From Anaerolineales bacterium (GTDB lineage: Bacteria; Chloroflexota; Anaerolineae; Anaerolineales; Villigracilaceae), in the NCBI GenBank assembly GCA_020634895.1, contig JACKAV010000005.1:62001-126000 (forward strand): 64,000 bases of DNA. The letters are read 5' to 3'. A program made the translations under genes and the position numbers. Under the pieces are notes generated by a model that searched no databases, was not told the origin of the DNA, and was given only the letters and a program-made list of their open reading frames with translations. How positions within the stretch are numbered: the first letter of the stretch is position 1; the number at the start of each line of letters is the position of its first letter. Shown one piece after another: positions 50,094-59,701 of the stretch.

Positions 50094-51305
50094 TTATGGG
50101 GTTGGTGTTGGCGTGGGCTTGGGGATTTCGGTGACCACGATCGCATCCACTTGCGCACTATCCCCGGAACCAGCAGGTTGTGAAGGCGAAATTATAATGA
50201 CTTGATTGTAGTCGCCAGGCGGCGGGGCAGCTGGGGCCGTGTCAACATCAATCACGATGCCCGTGTTAACACCGGAGTCTGAATAAAGATCAGTTGTGGA
50301 AATACCGTAGTTATCACATTCCTCACCTGACGGACAGGGGGGATCTGTCGGAAGCTCGTCAATATTAGCATTCGTATTCGTATCCGGATCGTTATTACCC
50401 CAGTTGAACACCTCATAATAATCGCTGCTAGTGTTAATATCTTTGATAATCCCAATAATAATATAGTCAAGCCGGATATATCCGGAGTTGCCATTGTATT
50501 CAGATTCAAAAAAGACTAAATCATAATAATCGTCTGGAGTTGAGTTAACTCTGATGGGGGTACTTGAAAAATCTATGATCACGTATGTACCATCCGCAAT
50601 ACCAGAACCAGCGTCTCCATCAGGCGCAACAGTACTAATCTCGCCCGGCGGAGTAACTTGCGAAATATCTGTTGGGATGGCTACTGGCGTGCCAGTCGAT
50701 GTTGGTGAGGGAGATGGTGAGGCAGAAGGTGACGGCGAAGGCGAAGCTGAAGGAGATGGCGATACTGAGGGCGAGGGTGAAACCGAAGGCGAAGGCGAAA
50801 CTGAAGGCGAGGGTTGCGGTGAATATTTACACGCTGCATTATCACCATAGTTATCAGCATTGGGATCATCACACGTCTTATCAGGGGGAGGCGGCGTCGA
50901 GGTGGGAGTCTGCGTTTCAACGGTGGTTTGTGTCGGCGTTGGGGATGTCGTGGCAGTAGGCGTTTGCGTCTCTGCAACTGGTGTCGGTGTTTTAGGCGTC
51001 GGCGAGGGTGTCGTAGTCGGTTCAAATGTCACAAAAGGCGGGTACGAAATCTCTGCGCCCGGTGTGAGATACGTCTCAGCCCAAGCCATTGGGGTAAGTA
51101 TCTGTGGAAGGATCGGTTCAAGCAAGGCAAACGGACGAGCTGACCCTTCACCCGGTTCCATGTTGGACCGCATGCGGGCGTTCACACTCCAGAATGGCAG
51201 CAGGCGTGCGCCGATCTGCCCTACCATGATAATGAGAAGGATGCCGATGGGAATAATAAAAATGAGTAACGCCCAATCGCGGCGTTCGCGCTTTTGGGTG
51301 GTCAT
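50094..51305 (-). CDS. Membrane-anchored Pro/Ser/Thr-rich surface protein
   Basis: 403 residues, function unknown. Short basic N-terminus, one membrane helix (about 13-35, LLIFIIPIGILLIIMVG), an external part with a Thr/Pro-rich stalk (about 95-145), a two-Cys module CDDPNADNYGDNAACKY (about 143-160), a tandem PSPSV/PSPSA stretch (about 165-205), then a beta-rich acidic domain (225-385) with a second Cys pair, and a PTPTPTP tail. The module recalls short Ca-binding or thrombospondin-type-3-like repeats seen in surface proteins. Its start overlaps the stop of the sensor kinase upstream by 4 nt, so it could be an output or a partner of that kinase. Confidence 0.72.
   Translation of the reverse strand: MTTQKRERRDWALLIFIIPIGILLIIMVGQIGARLLPFWSVNARMRSNMEPGEGSARPFALLEPILPQILTPMAWAETYLTPGAEISYPPFVTFEPTTTPSPTPKTPTPVAETQTPTATTSPTPTQTTVETQTPTSTPPPPDKTCDDPNADNYGDNAACKYSPQPSPSVSPSPSVSPSPSVSPSPSASPSPSPSASPSPSPTSTGTPVAIPTDISQVTPPGEISTVAPDGDAGSGIADGTYVIIDFSSTPIRVNSTPDDYYDLVFFESEYNGNSGYIRLDYIIIGIIKDINTSSDYYEVFNWGNNDPDTNTNANIDELPTDPPCPSGEECDNYGISTTDLYSDSGVNTGIVIDVDTAPAAPPPGDYNQVIIISPSQPAGSGDSAQVDAIVVTEIPKPTPTPTP
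50700..50818. repeat. Minisatellite encoding Pro-Ser repeats
   Basis: GA/GC-rich tandem units of 18 bp and 12 bp (for example GAAGGCGAAGGCGAAACT) encode PSPSV and PSPSA units in the protein at 50094. Such arrays often vary in copy number. Confidence 0.8.
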
Positions 51306-53185
51306 GATTCACTCTCCTTCCGGTTTTGGGCTGGAAGAGCAACGACGAAACGACTCCCCGGGAATTTCTCTTCATCATGCCCGGGACTTTCAACCCAAAC
51401 ACGTCCACCATGTGCCTGTACTATACCACGCGCAATGGCGAGACCAAGCCCGGGTCCCCCGCCTTTGAACTTGGTCTTACCGGAAGAGTGCAGAAGCACT
51501 TCGCCGGTCTGGTGGAATTTTCTAAATATCAACTCGCTCATTTCGGGGTCCACGCCAACGCCGGTATCACAAACGGATATCTCCAATTGCGGCGGCTCCG
51601 AACCATTGACATACCTGCCCGAAACTTTAATATTCCCTCCATCTGGTGTGTATTTAATGGCATTCATCACAAGGTGATAGAACACCTTTTGCAGCATATC
51701 CGGGTCCGCCGTCACGGACGGCAGTTCCTCCAATCCTTCCGTATTAAATTTGATATTTCGCTCCTGGAATGCGGTATTAAATTCCTTTTCCACTTTACGG
51801 ATGATCGGCTCAACACTCACATTGGTCTTTCTCAACACAAGGGCATTGCTGTCGATGCGGGAAACGTCCAACATGCTATCCACCACATCTGTCATGCGCT
51901 CTGCACCTTCGAGAATCCCATGTGCAAGGTTTTGCATTTCCGGGTTACTTTTCAGATCCTGTTCCAGCATCTGCGAATATCCCATAATGAGCGTCAAGGG
52001 TGTGCGCAATTCGTGAGCAGATATTTGAATGAAATTGGTCTTGGTCTTATCTATCTTTTTTAGTTCTTCGTTCGTCTGCTCAAGCTGCAGGGTGCGTTCC
52101 TGCAAACGGGATGTCATCTCATCAAAAGTGCTTGCCAAAGCCCCGATCTCATCTTTTGTTTTAAGTCCTGTCCTGCGGGTCAGGTCGCCGCCTGCTATTG
52201 CCTGAGATGTATTAACCAATGAATACAACGGCACAATGATCATCCGCGAGACGAAATATCCGATCACCACCACCAGCAGCATGAGAATGGTGAAAATCAC
52301 AACATATGTTGTGCGACTGTCCGAACCGAATTGGACAACAAAATCAGAAGGCAATGCCACTGCAAAGACAGCAATACGGTCATTGCCGATCTGAAGCGGT
52401 GCACGCCCAACAATATAGGGGTGACCCGCAACTTCTATATTTACCCCTGTCACTATATCTTCAGTTGTATTAATGATATTCCGGTATTGATCCTGGGTAA
52501 TACTTAACGTATCCAAAGAATCATCCCCCATCAAGCCAAATGTTGTTGCGATGGCGTGTCCGTCCCCTCCATAAATTATGATATCGGAAAGAGCCACCTG
52601 TTTGAAGGCAGGCAGGAGTCTTTTAATGGAGGTACCAACAATGATGACACCTTTGAACTCCCCATCAACCGACATGGGCAATGCTGTATAGTAATAAAGT
52701 TCATTATTAACTAAATTATTACCCATTGCCCGCCGTGGTGGATCCTCCGGATTTTGATTCTGCAAAAAGGGAGTCACAATGGGAGACTTTGACGCTCCCG
52801 TATCCTTGTCAACTACGATAATGTTGCCACCACTATCGTGGAGTAATTGCAGGACTTCCTTTCCCTGCGGTGAGACAAGGATTAAGTTATCAATTGTGCC
52901 CGAACCAAATGCCGGTTCCGCAATTCGCAGCGCAGCTTGATGGTCTTCCTCTGTGACTGCATCTGCCAGCCCGTTCGTGTAAACGATGCGGAATGCCTCC
53001 TGAACGTGTTGTCCCTCCTGCTGGACAAAATTATCCAAGACCACCCTTCCGGATTCCAGAAGTTGGTTTGTTAGACGTTCCGAAAGTGATCCTGTCACAA
53101 GGCGCGTGACAACATAGACCCCGATCACAGAAACGACCACGGTCAAAATCAAAAACGGCAGTGCTACCTTAAGACGAATGCTCAT
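51302..53185 (-). CDS. Membrane sensor histidine kinase with extracytoplasmic (Cache-like) domain
   Basis: 627 residues from ATG 53185; the longer frame from 53215 is excluded because that codon overlaps the -10 box. Helix 1 (about 8-30), an extracytoplasmic domain of about 250 residues with double-Cache-like pattern (LQLLHDSGGNIIVVDKDTG), helix 2 (about 290-312), HAMP, then HisKA with His in ISAHELRTPLTLIMGY (about 385), and HATPase_c with NAIKYTPDGG, DTGVGVDPE and GPGLGLAIARGIVQAHGG. Complete kinase. No adjacent response regulator; the overlapping downstream gene encodes a surface protein. Confidence 0.92.
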   Translation of the reverse strand: MSIRLKVALPFLILTVVVSVIGVYVVTRLVTGSLSERLTNQLLESGRVVLDNFVQQEGQHVQEAFRIVYTNGLADAVTEEDHQAALRIAEPAFGSGTIDNLILVSPQGKEVLQLLHDSGGNIIVVDKDTGASKSPIVTPFLQNQNPEDPPRRAMGNNLVNNELYYYTALPMSVDGEFKGVIIVGTSIKRLLPAFKQVALSDIIIYGGDGHAIATTFGLMGDDSLDTLSITQDQYRNIINTTEDIVTGVNIEVAGHPYIVGRAPLQIGNDRIAVFAVALPSDFVVQFGSDSRTTYVVIFTILMLLVVVIGYFVSRMIIVPLYSLVNTSQAIAGGDLTRRTGLKTKDEIGALASTFDEMTSRLQERTLQLEQTNEELKKIDKTKTNFIQISAHELRTPLTLIMGYSQMLEQDLKSNPEMQNLAHGILEGAERMTDVVDSMLDVSRIDSNALVLRKTNVSVEPIIRKVEKEFNTAFQERNIKFNTEGLEELPSVTADPDMLQKVFYHLVMNAIKYTPDGGNIKVSGRYVNGSEPPQLEISVCDTGVGVDPEMSELIFRKFHQTGEVLLHSSGKTKFKGGGPGLGLAIARGIVQAHGGRVWVESPGHDEEKFPGSRFVVALPAQNRKESES

Positions 53186-53213
53186 GTGAAAACCAGCACA
53201 AATTGCCAGTGGC

Positions 53214-53219
53214 ATTATA
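53214..53219 (-). promoter_or_regulatory. -10 box of the sensor kinase operon
   Basis: TATAAT on the minus strand; +1 near 53207 gives a leader of about 22 nt without a clear Shine-Dalgarno. The remaining spacer up to polX (to 53401) shows nothing else. Confidence 0.5.
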
Positions 53220-53401
53220 AAGGCTGGAACATATCCATACCCGCAAATGCAACATAATTATAATGTCAGAGCAGTGGAAAAATAAGTCCTTTTGTCGGTT
53301 TATCCCTCAATTTGGTCTATTTTAGCCCGATTTTCAATGTGTATCTCAAAATATACCAGTAGTTTCATCGTGTAACAGCCTGGTCGCAAGAGAGCACAAT
53401 C

Positions 53402-55132
53402 TTATTTGCCCCGCTTCTTCAACCAATCGGTTAATTTCTTGGTGGTCCAAGTATTGATTACATCCTTCGGTTCCAGCCATGCGCGGCGCGCCGTGGCGAT
53501 TCCATAAGGCAATACATCAAACCCGTCACCGGCATGAGAGTCGGTGTTGATGCTGATAAGTACACCAAGGTCTTTAGCGCGGCGGGCAAAGCTATCGTCA
53601 AGATCGAGTCGCGAGGGATGAGCATTGATCTCCAACGCTACACCGGATTCAGCGGCAGCCTGCATGACGACTTCCATATCGAGGTCTGCGCCTTCACGGT
53701 CGGGGATCTCGCGTCCAGTTGGATGTCCGATGATGTCCACGTGCGGGTTGCGGATTGCATTGAGCAAGCGCTGCGTGACCTTCTCTCTCGGCTGGCGCAA
53801 ACTCGAATGGAGAGAGGCAACTACAAGGTCGAGTGAGGCGAGAAATTCATCTGGATAATCCAATGAACCATCGGCTTTAATTTCCACTTCGCTGCCATGC
53901 AGAATCAATATCTTGTCGCCAAGCTGTTTCTGAATCTTCTTGATCTCCGCCGCTTGCTTTTTATGGCGCTCGATAGACAAGCCGTTTGCCACGCCAAGGC
54001 TGACTGAATGATCGGTAAAAACGATAACTTTCAATCCGCGTTTGATGGCGGCCTGCGCCATATCAAGCATGCTTAATTTTCCATCACTGTATGTGGAATG
54101 CATGTGCAGATCAGACTTTATATCTTTTATCTGAATCAACTTCGGAAGTTTATTCGCCTTTGCGGCTTCCACTTCCCCGCGATCCTCACGCAACTCAGGA
54201 GCAACCCACGGCAAGCCGAGCGTTTTATAAACTTCCTCTTCGGTGGCGCAAAGAATTTCACCTTTGCCTTTTGTTTTGGTCAGGGCGTGTTCAGAAAGCG
54301 ACAGTCCCTTATCCAAGGCGATCTGGCGCAGTTTAACATTATGGTCCTTTGAACCAGTTGCATATTGCAGCGCAGTACCAAATCGTTCCGGCGGATGTAC
54401 CCAGACCTGCGCGCGCACGCCGTCGAAAAATTCAATACTGGCTTTGGTATCGCCTTTGCCCAACACACGCTCCACGCCTTTAAGATTGACGAAGGCTTCC
54501 ATGACGGCGGAGGAGTCTTTTGCCGCGACAAGGATGTCGAGATCGCCGACCGTGGAACGCATCCGTCTTAAGCTCCCAGCTGGTTGCGCATCGACGACTC
54601 CCTTTACGCCTTTGAGGACTCCAATGATCTCCTGCGCAAGCGGATATGCCTTACCGAGAGGAATTCTTCCCGAACGCCTCGCCAATGACGCAAGCCCATC
54701 CAGTATTGCTGTTTCAGATTTCGCGCCCATACCGGGAAGATCGCGCAGCTGCCCCGACTTTGCTGCTTTTTCAAGTTCAGCCAGTGTAGTGATATTCAAC
54801 GCCTTCCATATAGCGGAAACTTTTTTGGGTCCAAGGGATGGGACTTGCAGCCACGTCGCCAAACTCTCCGGCACTTCCTTTTTTAGTTTTTCCAGAAATT
54901 CGAGTTTACCAGTGGAAAGTAATTCGTCTATTTTTTCAGCGATGGCTTTGCCCACGCCGGGGACTTCCTGTAATTTTCCCTCTTTCCAATATTCGCTTGC
55001 TTCACGTCCCAACGTTTCAAGGCTTTCTGCCGCTTTTCGATAGGCAAGCGTTTTATAAATGATCTCACCCTTGATCTCAAGCAGGTTGGCGATCAGAGTA
55101 AAGACATCTGCCAGTTGTTTATTGTTCATCAT
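53402..55132 (-). CDS. polX: Family X DNA polymerase with PHP domain (PolX)
   Basis: 576 residues. Gap-filling repair polymerase with 3'-5' exonuclease. N-terminal 8-kDa and helix-hairpin-helix region (VPGVGKAIAEKIDELL and LPGMGAKSETAILDGL), the nucleotidyltransferase core with GSLRRMRSTVGDLDILV, where the two catalytic Asp follow the Gly-Ser, and a C-terminal PHP domain (from about 335) starting DLHMHSTYSDGKLS and containing HGSEVEIKADGSLDYPDE, GHPTGR and TDSHAGD. All metal ligands appear present. ATG at 55132 with GAGG upstream, and a TATAAT -10 at 55158-55153. Confidence 0.95.
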   Translation of the reverse strand: MMNNKQLADVFTLIANLLEIKGEIIYKTLAYRKAAESLETLGREASEYWKEGKLQEVPGVGKAIAEKIDELLSTGKLEFLEKLKKEVPESLATWLQVPSLGPKKVSAIWKALNITTLAELEKAAKSGQLRDLPGMGAKSETAILDGLASLARRSGRIPLGKAYPLAQEIIGVLKGVKGVVDAQPAGSLRRMRSTVGDLDILVAAKDSSAVMEAFVNLKGVERVLGKGDTKASIEFFDGVRAQVWVHPPERFGTALQYATGSKDHNVKLRQIALDKGLSLSEHALTKTKGKGEILCATEEEVYKTLGLPWVAPELREDRGEVEAAKANKLPKLIQIKDIKSDLHMHSTYSDGKLSMLDMAQAAIKRGLKVIVFTDHSVSLGVANGLSIERHKKQAAEIKKIQKQLGDKILILHGSEVEIKADGSLDYPDEFLASLDLVVASLHSSLRQPREKVTQRLLNAIRNPHVDIIGHPTGREIPDREGADLDMEVVMQAAAESGVALEINAHPSRLDLDDSFARRAKDLGVLISINTDSHAGDGFDVLPYGIATARRAWLEPKDVINTWTTKKLTDWLKKRGK

Positions 55133-55164
55133 AAGACACCTCTAATATGCCGATTATAAGGCAT

Positions 55165-55206
55165 GATAAAAAAGGCGGAGATGTTGTCATCTCCGCCTTT
55201 TTTATC
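55165..55206. terminator. Terminator after the lipoprotein gene at 55213
   Basis: A perfect 19-bp stem: GATAAAAAAGGCGGAGATG (55165-55183), loop TTGT, complement at 55188-55206. T-runs on both sides; on the minus strand it ends the lipoprotein transcript just before the polX promoter. Confidence 0.92.
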
Positions 55207-55212
55207 AATTCC

Positions 55213-55986
55213 CTACTTTAGTTCCCAGACATATGTATTTTCATACTCACAACTTCCCTCGCCGGAATCCTGTGAACCGACAACCGCAAATTCTCCTTCC
55301 AGCCTTTGCATACTATAGTCATAGTATTTTCCCTGACGAATCCCATTGATAAAGACCATAAATTCACCTTCATTAGCAATGAGAACTAGTTGATTAGTGG
55401 CGCCATTTGTCAGGTCAACCGCACTTGAATATTTAACACGTGTTGGGCTGTTTTTGAAATATCCGAATTCATGATATTCGATCGACCAAGCTGGAGCACC
55501 TGACAAACGCAAATATAGGAATACATACTGTTTTCCTTCCACCAAGTCCCTCTCCGAGCGGAAAATAAAACCACACAAGAGAAGACCAGTTGCATTCCAG
55601 GTGACATCAGATTTAAGGATAAAGTTCTTTCCGATTTCTCCATCAGCAAATTTTTGATAACGAGCATCTGGTCCCGTTAGATCGATACTCAGTGGAGTTT
55701 CCTGCCGCCATAATAATCTGCCGCTCTGATAATCAATCTCCTCGTCTCTCAAAAGCGCATCCAAGTCTGACTTAACATCCCCTGCCGCTTCAGTGGCTTT
55801 CGCCGCCACAGTAGCAGTTCGATTTGGCGTTGCGGTTGGGACAAGTGTCGGGGTACTGGTGGTTGTTAAGGTTATAGTAGGAGAAGGCATTAGTGTAGTC
55901 GTCGGTGTAGGTTCCGGGGCGGCAGTTCCACAGGCAACCCCGAGGAGTACCAATACAAGCAAAGCTATTAGCGTTCTATTTTTCAT
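55213..55986 (-). CDS. Lipoprotein with LamG-like beta-sandwich domain
   Basis: 257 residues from ATG 55986 (AGGAGA upstream); the frame extends further without a ribosome site. Signal peptide MKNRTLIALLVLVLLGVACG with lipidation Cys about residue 19, a Pro/Thr-rich linker to about 60, a helix, then a beta-rich domain: LLLCGFIFRSERDL, QYVFLYLRLSG, LVLIANEGEFMVFINGIRQG, EFAVVGSQDSGEGSCEYENTY. This resembles the lipoprotein at 38938 in plan (lipobox, stalk, LamG-like domain with an xxVFINGxxxG strand). Surface protein of unknown ligand. Confidence 0.75.
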   Translation of the reverse strand: MKNRTLIALLVLVLLGVACGTAAPEPTPTTTLMPSPTITLTTTSTPTLVPTATPNRTATVAAKATEAAGDVKSDLDALLRDEEIDYQSGRLLWRQETPLSIDLTGPDARYQKFADGEIGKNFILKSDVTWNATGLLLCGFIFRSERDLVEGKQYVFLYLRLSGAPAWSIEYHEFGYFKNSPTRVKYSSAVDLTNGATNQLVLIANEGEFMVFINGIRQGKYYDYSMQRLEGEFAVVGSQDSGEGSCEYENTYVWELK

Positions 55987-56242
55987 GGAAGAAATCTCCT
56001 TATTTTTATTTTCCCCGAGATGTACTTTTGCAAGACCCCCAAGGAATATATTAATCATACAGATTTGTGCAGTATTTTCAAGTATTTTCACATAACTTGT
56101 GACTAAAATCCTTGCAAAAAATGACACTGAAAATTGGATCTACTATAAATCCTTCAACGCCAATCCTGTTACAATGCCCAAGATTCTTTAATGTATACAT
56201 ATTTGCTAAAACTTGCGTGAAACGAAACTGTTGGAGAAGACC

Positions 56243-56662
56243 ATGAATTGTCCCAAATGCAATACTGAGTTGACAAAAAAATATTACAAAGGGATGTTCG
56301 AAATCGATTCATGCCCAAACTGCCGGGGCATGTGGCTGGACTTCGACGAGTTGGATAAACTCGAAGATGTGATCTTCGATGAAGATGCACACAAAGGCTC
56401 TCTGGTTCACTTTCAAACGCGGACTCAATTTCCCTGCCCGCATTGCGGCATGATGTTGGACGAGTTCCAATATCGACTTTACGATCTGCGTCTGGACACC
56501 TGCTCTGAAAACAGACATGGCTTCTGGCTGGATGCAGGCGAAGATGAACGAGTTATGGAAGTTATGCAAAGGCGCGCAAAAGAAACTCAACGAAAGATCA
56601 ACGCCGAAGCAGAATGGAAACAGATGTTAAAAGGAATGCATGCGTTCCTTGGTAAAAAGTAA
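56243..56662 (+). CDS. Double TFIIB-type zinc ribbon protein
   Basis: 139 residues; ATG at 56243 with GGAG upstream (30 nt of open frame before it are ignored). Two zinc ribbons: CPKCNTEL...DSCPNCRGMWLDFDELDKLE at about 3-37 and CPHCGMMLDE...LDTCSENRHGFWLDAGEDERVM at about 65-105. In the second the final Cys pair is CSEN, with the last Cys replaced and a His nearby. Both have the WLD-x-x-E pattern of the zf-TFIIB family found in small bacterial proteins of unknown function. A helical C-terminal tail follows. Confidence 0.82.
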   Translation: MNCPKCNTELTKKYYKGMFEIDSCPNCRGMWLDFDELDKLEDVIFDEDAHKGSLVHFQTRTQFPCPHCGMMLDEFQYRLYDLRLDTCSENRHGFWLDAGEDERVMEVMQRRAKETQRKINAEAEWKQMLKGMHAFLGKK

Positions 56663-56689
56663 AAGGCATCCAATTCTTTACGTTAAAAA

Positions 56690-56720
56690 CAAATCGCCCC
56701 TTCTAAGTGAAGGGGCGAAA
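56690..56720 (-). terminator. Terminator of the P-type ATPase gene
   Basis: TCGCCCCTTC-TAAGT-GAAGGGGCGA, a 10-bp stem; on the minus strand followed by TTTGTTTTTAAC. Confidence 0.85.
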
Positions 56721-56726
56721 CTTATA

Positions 56727-59642
56727 TTATTGACGTTTCAATCTCAGGAAAAACTTGGTTATTTCTTCCGAGATTGCAGGGAGCAGTCCCAGCCCAACCA
56801 CCAGCGCCCATTCTGTGCCGCTCAAGAAGTGAGTATTGAAGATCGGTTGGAGGAAAGGCACAGCACACACCAATATCAACAAACCAATGGAAAGCCCGAC
56901 AGCGTACTGCATGTATCGATTGGAGAATATGCCGATCTTAAAGATCGAGGCGCGTTCTGAACGGACAGTGTACGCACGGAACAATTCCGCCAGAGAAAGG
57001 GTTGCAAACGCCATTGTCTCTGCGGTCTGGACATCCACACCGCGCCAATCGTGGTTCAGAACGAAGGACAGGAAATTAGCACCCGCCGGGATACTTGCGC
57101 CTGCTTCAAGGTGCCAAACCAAACCCATAACAAAGGCGGTTAGAACAGCAGTTGTTTGGGTGATCGTTTGAACAATGATACCAATACCCATCGAACGGTT
57201 GATGATCGGCTCCGACTTGGCACGCGGCTTCTGATCCATGATGTCGGGGTCGCCTTTTTCCATTGCCAACGCGAGCGCAGGTGCGCCGTCTGTGATCAGG
57301 TTAAGCCAGAGAAGTTGAATGGCTGTCAACGGAGCAGGCAGACCAGCGAGTGTGGCAAGGAAGATGATCATGATTTCCGCCACATTCGAGGAGAGCAGGA
57401 AGAACACGAACTTGCGAATGTTGGCGTAAATGATACGTCCCTGTTCAACCGCGGAAACGATGCTGGCATAGTTATCATCCGTCAAAACCATGTCGGCAGT
57501 GCCTTTGGCAACATCCGTGCCGGTGATACCCATTGCCACGCCGATGTCCGCGCGTTTGATGGCGGGAGCATCGTTCACGCCGTCACCGGTCATGGCGACG
57601 ACTTCATCATTTGCCTGCAAAGCATCCACGATGCGCATTTTATGTTCAGGAGAGACACGGGCAAAAACATCGGTATCTTCGATGATGTTCTTTAATTCCT
57701 CATCGTCGATATCGTCCAGCGCCGCACCCGTTAAGACATTTTTTCCGGGTCGCAGCAACCCAATGGACTCCGCAATCGCCTTGGCGGTGTTTGGAAAATC
57801 TCCAGTGATCATGACAGTGCGAATACCCGCGTCACGCGCTTTTTCAAGCGCAGGCTTTACTTCGATGCGCGGCGGGTCGATCATTCCCATAAGACCAACA
57901 AAGACAAGGTCTTTTTCCAATTCTTCGGTCTTTACCTCTTCAATATTATCCGGCACATCCTTTTCAACCCGATACGCAAAACCAAGCACGCGCAGGGCAT
58001 CTTTGGTCATGAGGTCATTTGCTGCAAGGATTTGCTGGCGCACTTTATCGGTCATCTCGTGCGGCTCATCGTTCATGTCTTGATATTTGGAGCACAGATT
58101 CAAAACGATATCCGGCGCGCCTTTGACGGCAATGACATCCCAATTCTTGTTATTCTCGTTATAAAAAGGTGACGGATCATTCGGGTTCGGATTGTTAACA
58201 TCGTGGATGGTGATCATACGTTTCCGGTCTGAATCGAATGGAACTTCGTTCTCGCGTGGGTATGCCTGATCGATCTCTAAGTGAATTGCACCAGCCTTAG
58301 CCGCAGCGACCAACAAAGCCCCCTCCGTGGGGTCGCCTACGATCCGAAATGTTTTCTGGGATGCGGATTCGCCTGTGATCTCGATCTCCGAATCGTTATT
58401 CAAAACGCCAAGCCACAGAGTAGAAAGAATGGCGGGATACTGCCTTGCTTCCACTTTCTTACCGTCCACGAGGAAGTCACCTGTCGGGTTGTATCCGGCT
58501 CCTGAAACGCTGACAAACTGCCCGTCCGCCCAGAGGCGCGTGACCGTCATCTCGTTTTGGGTGAGGGTTCCGGTCTTATCCGAACAGATTGTCGTCGCCG
58601 AACCCAACGTCTCAACCGAAGAAAGTTTGCGAATGAGCGCGTGACGTTGGATCATCTCGCGCATGCCAAGCGCAAGGGAAATTGTAACCACTGCGGGCAA
58701 GCCTTCGGGTACGGCGGCGATGGCGAGGCTGATTGCGATAATAAAGACTTCGGTGATCTGTTCTGCAAATGTTTTGAAATATTCAACGGGATTTGAAAAT
58801 AAGCCGCTGACATCCGTGTAGTTGAAAAGCGCAACGATGAAAACCACTGCGACAAGGATCAGCGAGCCAATGCTAAGCGACCTGCCCAATTGGTCGAGGC
58901 GGCGCTGCAAGGGCGTTTCTTCCGCATCCACATTTTGCAGCATGGTGGCGATGAGACCCAACTGAGTGTTCATGCCAGTACTGGTGACAACGCCTCGTCC
59001 GCGCCCATAGGAAACGACTGTTCCCATGAAGGCGGTATTCTTGCGATCACCAAGCGGAACGTTCTTATCGAGCACAGTTGCCGCATTCTTTTGAACGGGA
59101 AGCGATTCGCCGGTGAGTGAGGCTTCCTCCACGCGCAAGTTGACAGCTTCGAGCAGACGCAGATCGGCGGGAATGAAATTGCCCGCTTCCAAGAAGACGA
59201 GGTCGCCGGGCACAAGGTTGTAGGCGGGGACGGATTTCCGCATCCCATCGCGGACTACTTGAGCCTCGGGCGCGGCAAGTTTTTTCAAGGCGGCGAGCGC
59301 CTGTTCGGCGCGTTGTTCCTGAATAATGCCGAGAACCGCATTCAACACCACGATCGCCATGATGGCAATCGCTTCGACATAATCTCCAAGCAGCGCCGAG
59401 ATCACCGATGCAATGATCAGAAGGATCACCACAAAGTTATTTAATTGATCCCACAACATGGCAAGGAAACCAGGGCGGGGCGCCTCACGCAGTTGATTTT
59501 GACCGTATTTTGCGAGCCGCTTCTCAGCTTCAGTTGTTGTCAGCCCCACGTCATGTACTTCCAAATCGCGAAGGACCTGCTCTGTTTCCAAAGCATGCCA
59601 CGCGGTTTCCTGAAGTGCATTTTCCTTTTTCTCCATGGACAT
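56727..59642 (-). CDS. Type II P-type cation ATPase, probably Mn2+/Ca2+ exporting
   Basis: 971 residues from ATG 59642 (AGGAG 7 nt upstream); the frame extends 41 codons into the riboswitch and those are not coding. N-terminal cation-ATPase domain (HALETEQVLRDLEV, LAKYGQNQL), actuator TGES, helix-4 motif AVPEGLP, phosphorylation site SDKTGTLTQNE, nucleotide domain, hinge GDGVNDAPAIKRADIG, helix-5 SSNVAEI, helix-6 NLITDGAPALAL, and a C-terminal four-helix block. These ion-site residues match the SERCA/PMR1 class, which moves Ca2+ or Mn2+. The upstream Mn2+ riboswitch argues for manganese export. TerC lies on the same strand 950 bp upstream. Confidence 0.92.
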   Translation of the reverse strand: MSMEKKENALQETAWHALETEQVLRDLEVHDVGLTTTEAEKRLAKYGQNQLREAPRPGFLAMLWDQLNNFVVILLIIASVISALLGDYVEAIAIMAIVVLNAVLGIIQEQRAEQALAALKKLAAPEAQVVRDGMRKSVPAYNLVPGDLVFLEAGNFIPADLRLLEAVNLRVEEASLTGESLPVQKNAATVLDKNVPLGDRKNTAFMGTVVSYGRGRGVVTSTGMNTQLGLIATMLQNVDAEETPLQRRLDQLGRSLSIGSLILVAVVFIVALFNYTDVSGLFSNPVEYFKTFAEQITEVFIIAISLAIAAVPEGLPAVVTISLALGMREMIQRHALIRKLSSVETLGSATTICSDKTGTLTQNEMTVTRLWADGQFVSVSGAGYNPTGDFLVDGKKVEARQYPAILSTLWLGVLNNDSEIEITGESASQKTFRIVGDPTEGALLVAAAKAGAIHLEIDQAYPRENEVPFDSDRKRMITIHDVNNPNPNDPSPFYNENNKNWDVIAVKGAPDIVLNLCSKYQDMNDEPHEMTDKVRQQILAANDLMTKDALRVLGFAYRVEKDVPDNIEEVKTEELEKDLVFVGLMGMIDPPRIEVKPALEKARDAGIRTVMITGDFPNTAKAIAESIGLLRPGKNVLTGAALDDIDDEELKNIIEDTDVFARVSPEHKMRIVDALQANDEVVAMTGDGVNDAPAIKRADIGVAMGITGTDVAKGTADMVLTDDNYASIVSAVEQGRIIYANIRKFVFFLLSSNVAEIMIIFLATLAGLPAPLTAIQLLWLNLITDGAPALALAMEKGDPDIMDQKPRAKSEPIINRSMGIGIIVQTITQTTAVLTAFVMGLVWHLEAGASIPAGANFLSFVLNHDWRGVDVQTAETMAFATLSLAELFRAYTVRSERASIFKIGIFSNRYMQYAVGLSIGLLILVCAVPFLQPIFNTHFLSGTEWALVVGLGLLPAISEEITKFFLRLKRQ

Positions 59643-59665
59643 TAAGCAACTCCTAATAGGTTTCT

Positions 59666-59701
59666 GAAAAAAAGACCACCACGAAATATCGTGGTGGTCT
59701 T
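59666..59701 (-). terminator. Riboswitch expression-platform terminator
   Basis: AAGACCACCACGA-AATA-TCGTGGTGGTCTT, a 13-bp stem with a T-run on the minus strand. Its 5' arm overlaps the 3' strand of the aptamer P1 (GGCAAGACC), so aptamer and terminator exclude each other. Confidence 0.88.

Noticed and set aside
50700..50818. Repeat array as a possible CRISPR
   Set aside because: Units are 12-18 bp, GA-rich, without spacers, and translate into Pro-Ser repeats in one frame.
53186..53215. Upstream ATG of the sensor kinase at 53215
   Set aside because: It overlaps the -10 box TATAAT at 53219-53214, so it cannot be in the transcript from that promoter.
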